From Notospermus geniculatus (lineage: Eukaryota; Nemertea; Pilidiophora; Heteronemertea; Lineidae): DNA of 64,000 bases. Numbering within the stretch: position 1 is the stretch's first letter; each line of letters opens with the position of its first letter. Position numbers and translations under genes: made by a program. Of the stretch, positions 1 to 11,255 are shown one piece after another. The notes beneath the pieces were generated by a model that saw nothing but the letters and a program-made list of their open reading frames with translations, was not told the origin of the DNA and did not search any database. The DNA lies in the NCBI GenBank assembly GCA_002633025.1, contig NMRB01000734.1, positions 65,245 through 129,244 of the forward strand, in the 5' to 3' direction.

Positions 1-1780
1 AGCTTGCCAAGAAATAAATCACCAACCAAAGAGTTACTTACATCGCAATGCTTTCCTCACGGAACGGTTCATCGGAACCTTTTCTTTCGCCTTCCCATAC
101 ACCGACATTTTGGTGCACTCTTCTTCCATAAGTACTAACTCTATCAGCGATAAAGCCAGTTTTATTCTTGTAGAGCTTGTGCTCTCTTGGAGCAGTAATC
201 CCTCTTTCCAAACTCGAACCCCAAGGCGATGCTCACCAAGAAATACACGCCCTGAAAAGAAGACATGTAATTGCGTAATTTATAGAACCATAGAACCACA
301 CATTATTAGCATTTTCCTGTATCGAGGTTCGGTGAATCCCCTTGGGGAATCCCCAATGCTGCGTGTAGCCTTGCGCAGCCAGCCGTTTCGTTCCAAAGTA
401 CTGCAAAAACGGATTCCCAGATTCGAAACCGTGCCTGGGTGACCGAGACTATGCTCGCCGATTATAACCCACCTGTCTATACTGTACGGCTTTAACATTT
501 CTAGGTTTACTACTGAAAATGTCAGCGAAGACCTCGTCATTAGTCTTCGGAACTACCACGTTCGGAACATTTCCTGGTCAAGGATACTTGGCACATACGT
601 CTCCGTAAGAGCACTGGAAGGCTGTTTGTGGAGGGACGCTTCCAGGATATTTGCCAAACTGCCGTTTATATCTGGCCCTGTATCTTCTTACACATCGGAA
701 GAGGTCTGCAAATTCTTTCAGTGATTTCTGAAATTTTTGATCCCCAGAAGGACCCCTGGCAGACATTGCACTCGGCTTTACTTTTTCCCCAGACCATCTT
801 CGAAGGTTGCAAATTCATCCGCGCTATCTGCGGGTGCTGTAGCTGTGGGGTGACTCCATTCCTCAGAATCAGAAGAATCACCAAGTTATAGAGCGGTCAT
901 GCCACTGTCCACATCTGACGCATCGGAAGGTGACGTCTCGTGCCTGGCGAATTTACTTCTCTGCGCTCGATCGGCCGATCGGGAGCCCGGGCGTTTTAAG
1001 TTTTTCCTCTCAGTCTCATACTCGAGGTCACGCCGACTGCCCGCTGCACCTCAAGCCTTGCAGGGTCACAAATGAAATTGAAATAGTGTCAGTACAGAAC
1101 TGCCAGTGCAAAAGCTAACAAATAGTGGTAGGAGATTGTCTGGAAGGCTCCTAACAAACTTCTTCAAATGGTCGAAAGCATTGGATTGCAGGGGTGTAAC
1201 AGGTTTCAACAATCTTGCAACTTTCTGGCCATTTTTTGGCTTTAATTTAATATGCTACAATTTGTTAATTCCACAGGGCCGAACGGAATGAGGTCAAAGT
1301 ATGACGTTGGTAACACCATCTCTTCTCTCTGCATTCAGCTGTTTCTTTCTTGGAGCAATCTTCATTCCTCTGCTAACATATGTCTCGTGTATGGTGGCAG
1401 TGACTCTAAATATGTCATGGTCTTGTTGTTTCGAAAGCATGTTTACTTGACATACTGTTTGTTGATCTGTGGGGTACGCGATCGACCTCACGATCCAGGT
1501 CACTGAAATCTTTTTCTCCCATGCGCATTTTTGTAGTTGGATAAGATCTCGTTTCATCCAGAATTTCAGGAGCAGGATCTGTAAATTTTCCAACAGGTTT
1601 ATACAATTTTACAATTTTACGATTTACACGTCGAACGAACTGCAAACTCTCTGATCGGACCTTACATCAATCGTCAGCATTTCGATGGAACTTTCAAATG
1701 TGACCGTGGACCCGTGGTTCACATGGTCCGTGGCAAGCATTAGGACAGATGAAAACAAGATGAGAGAGCTGCAAAGTATG
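1..1780. other. No recognisable gene; degenerate coding-like text
   Basis: I find no gene I can name here. Short minus-strand stretches at about 540-890 and 1294-1645 read like broken coding sequence (a Ser/Asp/Glu-rich piece, and a piece with RRVNRKIVKLY), but they contain stops and switch frame. They may be remains of a mobile element. Around 330-350 there is a short palindromic stretch (GAATCCCC / GGGGAATCC). Confidence 0.5.
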
Positions 1781-1790
1781 ATATATAAAT

Positions 1791-1796
1791 TTTATT
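1791..1796 (-). terminator. Poly(A) signal AATAAA for the 1842-2468 exon
   Basis: TTTATT on the plus strand reads AATAAA on the minus strand. It lies about 46 bases beyond the stop codon of the minus-strand exon ending at 1842, a normal place for a cleavage/polyadenylation signal. It supports that exon being a terminal exon. Confidence 0.45.
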
Positions 1797-1841
1797 GATA
1801 TGTTGGAAAAGAAGGCGTGTTTAACCAACGTGGCACTTTAA

Positions 1842-2468
1842 CTAATAAAAATTGTAACTAATAAACCCTATTTTACCATTAAAAACAAATTTCTGTCCAG
1901 CAAACTCTATTGTAATGAACTTGACGGACTTCGATATTTGTGTCGGGATGTTCTTGTTTTTGAGGTTGGTTAAGATCAAGCTTTCATCTTTGCAATACTT
2001 CGCACCATTCCTTTTGGATTGTCCCTGTCCCAAAATAGGACCCTGCTCTTGAGTTACTGCAAGGCGTTCTGTATCTGAAGCTGGTTGTTCTACTTCATTC
2101 AACAAGGATGGAGGATTGTCTGCAGCAGAAATGTCCTTCGAAAGCAAGCCTATCAAAGTTGTCTTCACTCCTGCATGTTTTCCACGGTTAGGTTTCTGTC
2201 CCTTCCATCCAAGGAAGGACTGACACAGATTGAAGTCCGATCGCAGAGCCCGCTGTTCTTTCACCTGTGATGCAAGCTTGTTTTCAACCTTCTGTTCCTT
2301 TGCTTCTTTCTGAGTCTTCAGCTTCTTCTTGAACCCAATCTTTAACCTATTAACTGTGGTCCATTTTGATGACTTGAGTTTGGTTATAAGTTGCTTGGGT
2401 CCCTTGATGCTTTCACTTGGGGGTAAATCATCTTCTGTAAGTCCAAGTAGATCTTCTCCGTACAGAAA
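1842..2468 (-). CDS. Terminal exon of a SAM-like-domain protein, probably transposon-associated
   Basis: This is an open minus-strand exon of 208 codons plus stop. Its 5' edge fits a pyrimidine-rich splice acceptor (TTCGGCCCTAAG just above 2468), and no good ATG opens the frame earlier. Residues 1-35 read FLYGEDLLGLTEDDLPPS followed by IKGPKQLITKLKSSKW. That resembles the second half of a SAM domain (LLGLTEDDL followed by a Gly-Pro turn and a basic helix). A Lys-rich helix follows (KKKLKTQKEAKEQK), then a low-complexity Gln/Ser/Pro region. A poly(A) signal lies 46 bases downstream. It is on the same strand as, and just downstream of, the transposase at 2667-5878, so it may be an accessory gene or the end of another transposon. 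The SAM assignment rests on pattern resemblance only; the function is unknown. Confidence 0.5.
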   Translation of the reverse strand, partial: FLYGEDLLGLTEDDLPPSESIKGPKQLITKLKSSKWTTVNRLKIGFKKKLKTQKEAKEQKVENKLASQVKEQRALRSDFNLCQSFLGWKGQKPNRGKHAGVKTTLIGLLSKDISAADNPPSLLNEVEQPASDTERLAVTQEQGPILGQGQSKRNGAKYCKDESLILTNLKNKNIPTQISKSVKFITIEFAGQKFVFNGKIGFISYNFY

Positions 2469-2666
2469 CTTAGGGCCGAAGCAAAGGCATTATTGGTCCT
2501 TAAAGATGGAAGTCTCAACAATTTCAAACTGACTAGTACAAGTGAAAACTAACAACAAACAAGAAAATGAACATTAACATGAATTGGCTATTCCAGCCAT
2601 GGCAAGCTAGCTACATGTATGCCGAATGATAGGGACGACACATGTGAACTCTGTAGTCTCGGAGTC

Positions 2667-5600
2667 CTACGAGAAATGTTTCTTAAATTCCTGATTGATC
2701 TGGACAAAATCTGCATCACCTATTTTTAGGCCTGTTGTTCTGCTAGAAGAACCAATGTTCTGCGGTTCTTCAATCATCAGATGAAATAGGTCCTGCTTCT
2801 TAACAACATCAAAGTCGCCCTTGTTGCGGAAATGATTGACTCCTGGTGCATCTTGTTCCAGGAATGTCATCTGAATGTCATCAGAATTACTGACAACACT
2901 GGACACAACTCCTACAAACGGGCCATTTTCACAAAAAGGGACAATAACGGTAAAAGACATTTCAAAAAAAAAGTTGTAAGCTTTTCTGGATTTTTGTACT
3001 TTTACAATTAGTAGACATGTTAGTGATGACAGTTGTGCACTAGCAATGCTAGATTATTATTTTTTGAGAAAATATTAACTTTTATATTTCTGTGCTAATG
3101 TCTTTACCGTTACACTATAATTTGTATGTTTTCACCCCTAGTTTCCACTCCGTTATACTGTTGTCTTCTACCGTTATCATCCAAAATAACGGTAAAGACA
3201 AAAAACGATATACGGTAAAGACAATGACCATTCCACAGTCATGCCTGCATTGTACATATTCAATGCATGCATGCTTTTTTCTGTGCAGCTATTGTTGAGA
3301 AAAGTAAACAACAGTAATTAACTTGTTTCTAAGGAGTCTACACTGACTTATTTGACTAACGGTAAAGACACATAATAAGTGTGACATTCGGTGGTGCCAA
3401 TTCACACCAGTCGAATTTGCTGAACCTCTCTGATTCTGACATTGCCCTCCCATGCAAAAATGGCAAATGTGACCTAGACTTGAGAGTAAAAGAGTCATCT
3501 GGTGGAAAAATGTAGAACCAACTGAAATCTTGAGTCATTATGAAAAACAATAACGGTAAAGACAATCGCAAGACATGCCTTAGCCACACACAAAATTTAT
3601 TAAAAACTTGTTTTAGCATCAATATTTTCGTGTGAACATTCAAAAGCTTTTAGAACTTTCAAATATAACCATCCTGTTAGGCACAAAGACAAATACAGTT
3701 GATATGTTTGAAGTTATTGAAACTGAAATCTTGACTTGCACGCTGAAAAGTGATAACGGAGTGGACAATTGGTGTATATAATAACTCACATTTTTAAAAT
3801 TATTTAGCTATCCACATCAAACCTAATGTCCCACGCAAGAAAAAAAATAGTTTTCTATGATAAGCCACTTTAGTCTTACAAAAAAATCAGAACGAAGAAA
3901 TTTTTCAAGTGACCATTTTTTACCGTTATTTTGTCCCTTTTTGTGAAAATGGCCCAAACCAGTAATTATACTCTCTAACATATGCGGCATACCACTGCCC
4001 CACCTTGACAGAAAAGTTAGGCCTATTCTGTTCAGTAACCTCTACCATCTCGGACTCACCTTCATCTTCACTGGTACCGGTACATGTATTGTAGATAGTT
4101 TCATGAAATGGTGGCAAGGAATGAGACATTTTGTACAATTTCAAGAGAAACCCTGATTCCGTAACATTTCGATCCACACGACGAACCTGAAGGGTGCCTG
4201 GAACTACCTTTGACATAGTTTCATCAATGACAGGCAGAAGGCAATCTTCACCAACCAACAGGACCTCGATACCTTTCACAGATTTGTTCGCATACTCAAC
4301 GAATGTTTTCACCGACTCTATCACTACTTTGTTAGCTTTCACATGCCGAATTACTTTATTTTTCACACACCCACCCAAACCGTCCACAGCACCCTTCCCA
4401 TGACTGCTTTCAAAATAGTTCCAAGATATGGTGAGATCTGAATCAAACCTGATCAGCTGATGGAAACAGTGCTTGCTCTTGAACTGAGCAGCACAACCAT
4501 CAGACCAAAAATTGACTGTATCAAAACTGACCTTCTCTTTTGTAAGATCCAGCAGAATTTTGTTCAGATTGAATGCCACTGTTCTGGTGTGTTCATTTGT
4601 TTCTGTCACAAGGACATACTTGTTGCAAATCAAATCCGACTCTACAGAGGGCCTGTAATACACACATGCTGTGTACAGAGTGAAGCTGCCATATCCAAAA
4701 TATGCACTCTGTGTTGCATTTTGTTGCTGGTTGTTATAGTTTTCGCTGTAGTCAACGTGAACTAATATTTCATTTGGTTTGCAGTTTTGCTTCTGGTGGC
4801 GGAATTCTGCATGTTGTTGGCTTTTCAAAAATGCATGCATTTTGAATTCTTCTAGATGTGAAGCTAGAAGTTCAGCACACTCGACACCAGACATCATTTG
4901 GGACTGTTTCTCAGGGTACTTTTTACCAGGGGTTTTGCCCCACTGATATGCAGAAATCATCTCAGTATTTCTGATGGCTTCCATATCAATTTGATTTGGG
5001 CAATTCTGACAATCTCCGCTTGCACAAGAAAAGTTATCAGAGGAACAAACAACCAGCGGTAGAACGTCATGAGAACTGCTAGGAAGCCTTTCATTATGAT
5101 ACTGAGGGACACACCTATTAATACCATCAACTAGCAATTCTAGGTTCTCACACTTCTCACACAAACATGATGAGTGAGGAATATCCTTCTGGTACATGAC
5201 ATGCTTGACTGATCTGACAAAACGAAACAGTGTTGAAAATTTGATTGTCTCCCCAAACTTTTGGACATATGAATCAATTGAAGCTTCATCATTCAGTATA
5301 CCTCGCAGTTCATCTGCAGTCCAAAGCAGGTAATGCTTGGTCTTGTAAACACTTTTGCCATCGTCATCTTTTCTAATGTACACTTGGTCTTTTGTGCCAG
5401 GCATTGTGTAGCTTATATCCTCCCTTTCAAGAAAGGTCATGAGGAAGTCTCTTTTCTCTTGATCAAGAATGGTACGGCGACCAGTGATGGAGGGGTTGGA
5501 GACACGCCTGGCTTTACCAAAGACAAGAGCTCGTTTTGTTGGTGTCATGTCACAGACCAGTTCACCAATAACCTCAGCTGCCTGCTGTCTGTCGGTAGGC

Positions 5601-5878
5601 AAAGCAGCTTTTGCCTTGTTCTTGAAGCGAGACTTCAGTTGCTTATTCATGGGGGTTGTTGTCACTTCTTCAGTTCTGTCAATTCGTTTGCGTGCTGCAT
5701 CCATGGCCTTAAAGTCAGCATGCTCTGCCTTATTTTTCTTTCGTGCATCCCGCTTCTTCTGTTGTCATCTCTTGTCCTTCTCTTTTCTATTAGCAATGGC
5801 TTCAGCTGACTGGTTGGCTCTGTATCGCCTGCATTTTTCGGCATTTGACAACGGATTTTCTTTCTTAGGGCGTCCCAT
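2667..5878 (-). pseudogene. DDE-type transposase gene, interrupted by an inserted element and one in-frame stop
   Basis: The minus-strand coding sequence runs 5878-3956 and continues at 2915-2667 after a 1036-bp insertion, about 723 codons in all. The start chosen is the ATG at 5878 (MGRPKKENPLSNAEKCRRYR), which opens a basic, coiled N-terminus. An in-frame TGA at 5767-5765 separates it from the long open frame beginning MDAARKRIDR. A Cys-rich segment follows (SCLCEKCENL, then CSSDNFSCASGDCQNC). The likely RNase H-fold core contains HVDYSENYNNQ, FWSDGCAAQFKS and FESSHGKGAVDGLGG. These resemble the acidic and His/Gly motifs of a widespread invertebrate transposase family whose superfamily name I cannot give with confidence. 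Cutting out 2920-3955 with one copy of the AAAC duplication joins NYWF to VGVVSS in frame, giving a normal-looking C-terminal domain. The TGA and the insertion make this copy inactive unless the TGA is an error. Confidence 0.8.
2920..3955. mobile_element. Nonautonomous inverted-repeat element nested in the transposase gene
   Basis: The ends are inverted copies of about 35 bp: GGGCCATTTTCACAAAAAGG... at 2920, and its reverse complement ending ...AATGGCCC at 3955 with a two-base difference. The element is flanked by a 4-bp direct repeat, AAAC (2916-2919 and 3956-3959). Inside are at least seven copies of TAACGGTAAAGACA or close variants in both orientations (about 2945, 3099, 3161, 3187, 3211, 3357, 3551 and partly 3920). 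That is the arrangement expected of transposase-binding sites. There is no coding capacity. The ends and 4-bp duplication do not fit a superfamily I can name with certainty. Confidence 0.85.
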
Positions 5879-6017
5879 ATTCTTCTGGAATAAAAAAAAG
5901 TCTCCTAGTACCCCTGATGATGATATGTGCCGGTAATCAATACAGGGTAGCCCAACAATATTCAAGCTTGGGCTGTCACACTGGGCGCTCACCAGTGCAT
6001 GTGCACATGCACTGCAG

Positions 6018-6122
6018 CCTTTCATTTTGAGGCACGCTAAAATGTGCATGTGCCTTGCAAACAATAGAATTACTATTGTTTGCGAGGTACATGCACATTT
6101 TAGCGCGCCACAAAAGGAAAGG
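6018..6122. repeat. Hairpin with about 50-bp arms
   Basis: Arms 6018-6067 and 6073-6122 are inverted copies (GCTAAAATGTGCATGTGCC pairs with its near-perfect complement), with a 5-base spacer. The outer flanks keep weaker complementarity around GGGCTGTCACACTG and GGCCTGTCAGACTGAG. It looks like a small foldback or MITE; no target duplication is clear. Confidence 0.7.
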
Positions 6123-6503
6123 CCTGTCAGACTGAGCGGTGCTGTGCACATGCATGTATGTAGGCCCGTAGGCCTACTTTGAAGAGGCTGACAATAAACT
6201 TATTACTGTTAGAACAAAAATATCTACATTATTTTTCAACCTACCAACAACATAAACTTCCTGAGTATTTTATAAATGATCTCAGGTTATGACTGCAAGG
6301 ATGGAACTGGATTTAGAAAGTGAAGCCACCCAGCTTCCTTTGTCATGCAAATGGAAGCTTTCAAAAGAATGCACTGCAGCCCCTATTATCATAATCTAAT
6401 TGGATAAGACACAGACATCTATGTGGAAAATGGTAACTTACCTTAAAACAAAGAAAACACAAAGAATCCATCATGATATGTATTCATGTTCGGCAAAATG
6501 TTT

Positions 6504-6888
6504 TGGTGTCGGATGGAAATTATCGTTTTGGTGTCGGATGGAGACTTTTTTGCCTGGTAATATCTGACAGTGAAGGAATCAAATAACACTTTTTTCAGCC
6601 TGTGGCTAATCTTTAGCATAAAAACTGATAGCTGATTAGGATTTTCCATCTTAGTAAGTTGTATCTGTGTTTTGAGAAAACTTTTAATGACCAAGAATTG
6701 TAATTTCCATGCACCTCGTATAAATTATGCTAATTATACCTCAACTTACCTCAAAGAATTTTTTGGCCAATTAAAAGCTGATTTTTTTCTCAAACACTTA
6801 AACCACAACTTTGAGTGATCATAGTTTTTTTAGATCCAAGTAATTTTTTTTGGTGAATTTTTATAAAATGTCCATCCGACACCGAAAC
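6504..6888. repeat. Inverted GTGTCGGATGGA motifs
   Basis: The motif TTTTGGTGTCGGATGGA occurs twice in tandem at 6504 and 6525. Its inverted form TCCATCCGACACC occurs at about 6871. The intervening DNA is AT-rich and noncoding. This could be a small element with repeated terminal motifs, similar in style to the 2920-3955 element. Exact limits are not visible. Confidence 0.4.
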
Positions 6889-7060
6889 TCCTGATTAATT
6901 TTTCGGGTTTTGGTGAGAAAATGCCCTATAAAAACAACATGGAACAAAATTCAAAGTGTTTCTGAAAGGGTAGACATGTAAGTATAAGAGACAGTATAAA
7001 GATTGCTTAAAATATGTATTTGAAATTTTGGTATCTGGTGAGACGACTTTTGAAATACAC

Positions 7061-7294
7061 CCATATCCAGTTGCTCTTCGTTGAGAGATTGCAACTCACG
7101 AAAAAGGTCCCCTGCAGTGTCTCGAGGAAATGTAGACAGGAATTTCAGCATGGTGGACATATGGAGGGCCACGCCCAGCTTCATGATGGTCTTTGCAGCA
7201 CTCTCGATGTTTCTTGGATTTGCAAGATTCGCCAATTCGTCATCTTTATCATGCATAAACTGCAGAATTTGGTGCATGCCAGCATCCTTGTAGC
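7061..7294 (-). CDS. Internal exon of an unrecognised protein
   Basis: The minus strand is open for 78 codons between a strong acceptor (TTTCTTTCTGCATAG, just above 7294) and a possible donor (GGATATGG followed by GTGTAT, below 7061). The text reads YKDAGMHQILQFMHDKDDEL, then IESAAKTIMKLG, FLSTFPRDTAGDLFREL and LNEEQLDM, a mostly helical profile. It is not a family I recognise. It lies upstream of the 2667-5878 transposase on the same strand and could be a 5' exon of that element or an unrelated gene. Confidence 0.4.
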
Positions 7295-7544
7295 CTATGC
7301 AGAAAGAAAGTTCAAGATCTTAGAGTAACTCATCTTTGATGTTGTTTGCTCGGGGCCTGGCAAGTCTATGATCTTGACTCTGGACATCCTACCACAATGA
7401 AAACATGCTGTGCACTGGCACTCTAACATGCATCATGGTTTAAAACAAGTGGACAGTCCTATGCTATAAAAAGCATCCAGTAGTCTTGAACGTCAGTTGG
7501 GATGTTGATATTTTTATGTGACTGGGAGGGGAATGTCGATGGTC

Positions 7545-7608
7545 GTCAGCTGCCCCTGCATTCAGGGAGACTTTAGTGAAAAGTCTCTCTGAATGCAGGA
7601 CAGCTGAC
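7545..7608. repeat. Short hairpin
   Basis: GTCAGCTG..CTGCATTCAG..GAGACTTT at 7545 pairs with AAAGTCTCTCTGAATGCAGG..CAGCTGAC ending at 7608. The arms are about 29 bp around a short loop. It is probably a small foldback remnant. Confidence 0.65.
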
Positions 7609-7740
7609 AGGGATCTGTGGTTATAAGTATTTATTAGCAAATGCAGATTTGTAGGGAAATGGAAGGGCTGGGGAGATATTCGTCCTGCGAATAAGTGTTA
7701 AACAAAAAAAATAAACAGAGAAACAGACGCGTGAAAAAAT

Positions 7741-7815
7741 CGCCCATGATCGCAAGGCTCAAACCCGGCGCTACGGATTAATAGCCCGACGCTCTACCGA
7801 TGCACCAGCCGGCCA
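7741..7815 (-). repeat. tRNA-like sequence (tRNA pseudogene or SINE head)
   Basis: The minus strand reads GGCCGGCTGGTGCATCGG, TAGAGCGTCGGGC and later CCGGGTTTGAGCC. These resemble the internal Pol III A box (GGTAGAGC) and B box (GGTTTGAGCC). The acceptor and T-arm stems do not pair properly, so it is not a working tRNA. It is best read as the head of a tRNA-derived SINE or a decayed tRNA copy. Confidence 0.55.
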
Positions 7816-7829
7816 TGACGATGGCTGCT

Positions 7830-9150
7830 GAACACAGCTACTCAACATATTTTTATGATAATAGAAATGACGTCACAAATCAGAATAATCTTACAAAAAT
7901 CGCGTTTCATAACATCCACAGAGCAAGTCCCCAGCAAATCTGTCGGAATTCTAGGAAGCATAATCCCTTTCTGCAAATCTACAGAACGTATTGAGACACT
8001 TGGTTCAATCTCCTTTGAGCCATCCTATACAGATTCCTAGCCATCTCGGCCTTTTCGAAGTGCGATTTCCATTTTTTGCAAATATCGCACTCTTCCATGT
8101 TATCATCGGCACCATGTGGTTTTTTATGAACCTCATGTAGCACACATTCCTCGCACTGTTCTTCACCAAGTTTGTGTTAGGAGATGTTCAAGCCAAAGAT
8201 AATTTCCTGGTACAGAGAATAGCTACAACGTTCCTGCGGATATTTGTCATTGTAATCGAAATGCATCTCGCCTAATGTCACTTGGTATGTAACGGCGTTT
8301 TAAATATGAATAAAAAATCAGTCAAATATCAAGAAAGTTATGACAATTTTAATATCACAAAAATGACCCATTTTAGGTAGTAGTCAGAGTCTTTATCGCG
8401 TTCTGCAGAAACATCATGTTAGAGCAATCTGGACCCAGGTTCAGGACGCTTATTTGATTCTGATTTCTATCTGTTGGTAATACATGTACATTTATGGGGT
8501 GTAAATCCAACCGTTCAAAAGTTAGCTGTACATCGTCACCCATTCTCCTGTATTTCACCACTACATTGTCCACACGGAATTCAGCAAAGGTCTGTTGTAC
8601 GCCCTACTTTCAGTAGGCCTATATACATGTACCATGGCTTTCACCAGACCAAGGAGATGTGGACGATCTTCACGCTGTATAGCTTCCCCTCCCACAGGTA
8701 TCACCATTTTGACCATACAGCTTGGAGAAGATGAAATACGCAAAGAAGGAGTCTTGACAACAATGATTTCTTATTTTTCTGCAGATGAATGGTGCATCAT
8801 GCTAATACTCACGCTAAAATCAGGGTATAGTCTTTTAACAATAGACCTTGACAAGCGAGGGAAACAATGCCCGCATCCATGATGGAATTTCATTGTAATG
8901 GTGTATTGTCCTACAACCAATCAGAACCAGAATAGGATGTGCAATGGATGTAGATTGGGAAAAAAATTCGCGGGCTGCCATAGGCCTACTCTTCTTCAAA
9001 TCTGAGAACAGGGAAAGTTGTGAAGAATGAATAATATACCATCACCATTTCCTTGGCGACGTGTTTCAGAAGAGAAAGAGGACACACATAAGAAAATGAT
9101 TGGTATTATTTTCTTTAGATACAAATGGACACAAGTATTGATCAAAGAGT
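7830..9150. other. No confident gene; possible exon text on the minus strand
   Basis: Most of this stretch shows nothing recognisable. On the minus strand at 8470-8600 a run reads FRVDNVVVKYRRMGDDVQLTF followed by a GT. It could be a small exon related to the transposase exon at 9158-9299, but flanking stops and missing splice evidence leave it doubtful. Confidence 0.3.
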
Positions 9151-9157
9151 AACTTAC

Positions 9158-9299
9158 TTTTTGCCACATGCCAAATATCAAGGAAATGGTGAATTCGTCC
9201 TGACCATTCATCCCGCAAATGTTTCGCTACACCAGTATGGCCATCTGTTTTAAGGTCTAATTGCAGGTGTGGACAGTAGGCAACAACCATAAGGGGCAC
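9158..9299 (-). pseudogene. Transposase exon fragment (D-H-x-x-IWHVAK type)
   Basis: The minus-strand text TDGHTGVAKHLRDEW followed by HHFLDIWHVAK matches the pattern TD+H..I.K.MRE...H.+D+WHVAK. That pattern is seen in a transposase-like protein family common in cnidarian, echinoderm and amphioxus genomes. A good donor follows directly (GCAAAAA then GTAAGT at 9157-9152) and a possible acceptor (CAATTAG) lies inside the upstream part. No neighbouring catalytic exons are obvious. It may belong with the Cys-rich first exons at 11665-12863 on the same strand, about 2.4 kb upstream. Confidence 0.5.
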
Positions 9300-9813
9300 A
9301 GTCCGCGTGAGCTACTGCGAAACTAATGAATTAGGCGAGCCCTGCATACCACGATATATAAATACACACAGCACACCTGGATGACCTAATTTCTGTCCGC
9401 AGTGAAGTACACCTGACTGCGGACAAGATTTTGCAGTAGCTCATGCGGTGTGTGTCCCTAATGACGGTTTGGAGAGCTCTTGAAAGACCTAAAACTTCCA
9501 TGGCAGCACTCTTTTTAGTGTCAGTTTGAGTGGACTGAAAAAAACAGCCATTGAAAAAATCATGTAATCCTACAGATCCCTTATAAGAATTTAGTTTGAT
9601 TATCACAGTTGAATATGACTCACCACGACAAGTTCCGTGCATACAATTGAGTTGGTATCCATATCATGGAGAGAATAGGACCCGTATTTGGCACAATGGC
9701 CCAATGAGTCGCATCTTGCATCTCCCGAAAAACTGACTTTTTCTTGCAAGCTTGACCTGGTCCTGATGACCTCATTCTCCCATATATGTTGCAGACGGCT
9801 TGATTCAGATATC

Positions 9814-9934
9814 GGCCCATTTTCTAGAAGCCGCCTTAAATCTAAGATCCACTTTAATCTGTTGTATTCTACCCTGCAAACAATAGCTATAGGTAGACCT
9901 TAGACTTTAGAAGGAAGCTGCTAGAATACGGCCC
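9814..9934. repeat. GGCCC-ended inverted-repeat element
   Basis: The left end GGCCCATTTTCTAGAAGCC and right end GGAAGCTGCTAGAATACGG(CCC) are inverted relatives. The interior (ACTTTAATCTGTTGTATTC, GCAAACAATAGCTAT) is shared in opposite orientation with 52627-52735. It is one of several short elements in the window with GGGCC-type ends. A short ATC direct repeat flanks it. Confidence 0.6.
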
Positions 9935-10170
9935 ATCGTCTCTGGTGGGTATAAAATGTGTTGGGCTTGAAGCACCGCACGAGACACCCCAGAATTCTAG
10001 CATCTTCAGTGCCTTGCTGGCCCGATAGTCCATGATGACACGAAGTAGAAAGGATGAAATTCCTCAGAAACGAATAGAACATGAAGAGTCCAAAATGAAT
10101 ACATGTAATGAAAGTCCAAAATTAAGAAATAGCAAACTCCAAATCATTAGAAATGAATACCATATGTGAC

Positions 10171-10380
10171 CTAGGCTTTAGCTTGCTTCACCATCGATTC
10201 AAACAAACTCCCGTGATGCGAGCCTGTAGGTGGATTAAAGCGCCATTCTATTCCCTCATTAGTCACGTGATCTTTTAGCTGGTCATTGTCTAGGGCCTGT
10301 ACTAATTCACGGTTACCACCAATTAAATTAGATGTACAGATAACCCGGAGCTTCCGCATGTCAGGATGTCACATTTTTTC
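10171..10380 (-). pseudogene. BEL/Pao-type integrase fragment
   Basis: The minus strand encodes a piece reading SNLIGGNRELVQAL, then GIEWRFNPPTGSHHGSLFE and MVKQAKA. The pattern DNGTNF.GAN.EL......+.W.FNPP.A.H.GG..E...+..K is typical of the integrase core of BEL/Pao (and more widely LTR) retrotransposons. The frame ends at both sides, so this is a short relic. No LTR is seen near it. Confidence 0.7.
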
Positions 10381-11250
10381 CCGCCAAAAACTGTTCAAGT
10401 GATTTTTAACTTTTCGTGAATTATCTTTGAAATGGCGATGTAGGTTTGTTTCCCATTATTTATTTTATACTATCACTAGAGGTGAACATGAAATGAACAG
10501 AACTTTATTTTCTTTATTTTAATGACGTAGTGCGTAATATTCTGGACTCCAATGTAGGTTACCACACTAACCCCATTAGTGAGGAATCGCCCCATGTACT
10601 TACTGATAATGGTTGATCTTTTACAAATCTCCGGATAGGAGCATCTTTTGTGGGCTCCGGCAGTCTTCGTTTGAGAAAGAAGCCCTCAGTGGGGAGCGCC
10701 AATTGGTCACGTGAGACTGATAGAGCAGACGTGACACCTGTAGAGGCTCATTGTTCGAGAGATGCGGTTCACCAAGCACGGCCAATCACACCTTGAATCG
10801 TCATGAATAATAGGTGGCGTCGGTGTACTATCAGTTCAAACCCACTCGTATATTCTCGCGTGGTGTGCGTGATCGGGGTTCCCTGTTGGTTCCTGTTGCA
10901 AACGACTTTTTTTTGCAACTTTCTACCAATTTGTCTACGTATTGAGGGTATGTATTGGTCTGAAAGGGCAAAATATCTACAGGGGGGTCATTTTCATCAA
11001 TTTTAAGCAGCAACAAAAAGCCCGGGGTTTCTACTGAGATCCCATTCCCATACTTTTGGAGTCACTTCAACATTAAGGTACCACATTGATTCTCATTTAC
11101 AGAATTACCTGCTGTATAGTATAACATTATGAAACAAAGATAAGCAAATTACAGTGGCCTGTCCAAGAAAGTTTGTCAAATTTTAAATTTGGCATTTGTG
11201 CGGCATCATCCATCTAAAATCTGCATGTACCTTTTTTTACCGTAAATGGT
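10381..11250. other. No gene seen
   Basis: I see only unremarkable noncoding text. Short open frames on both strands have no recognisable motifs. Confidence 0.5.
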
Positions 11251-11255
11251 ATGAA

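Noticed and set aside
2920-3955. Reading the 1-kb gap in the transposase as an intron
   Set aside because: The boundaries are GGGCC...GGCCC, not GT...AG. They are inverted repeats flanked by AAAC, and removal with one AAAC (not both) restores the frame.
7741-7815. A functional tRNA gene (also considered at 23328-23392)
   Set aside because: B boxes are good, but the acceptor, T or anticodon stems do not all pair. Better read as SINE heads or pseudogenes.
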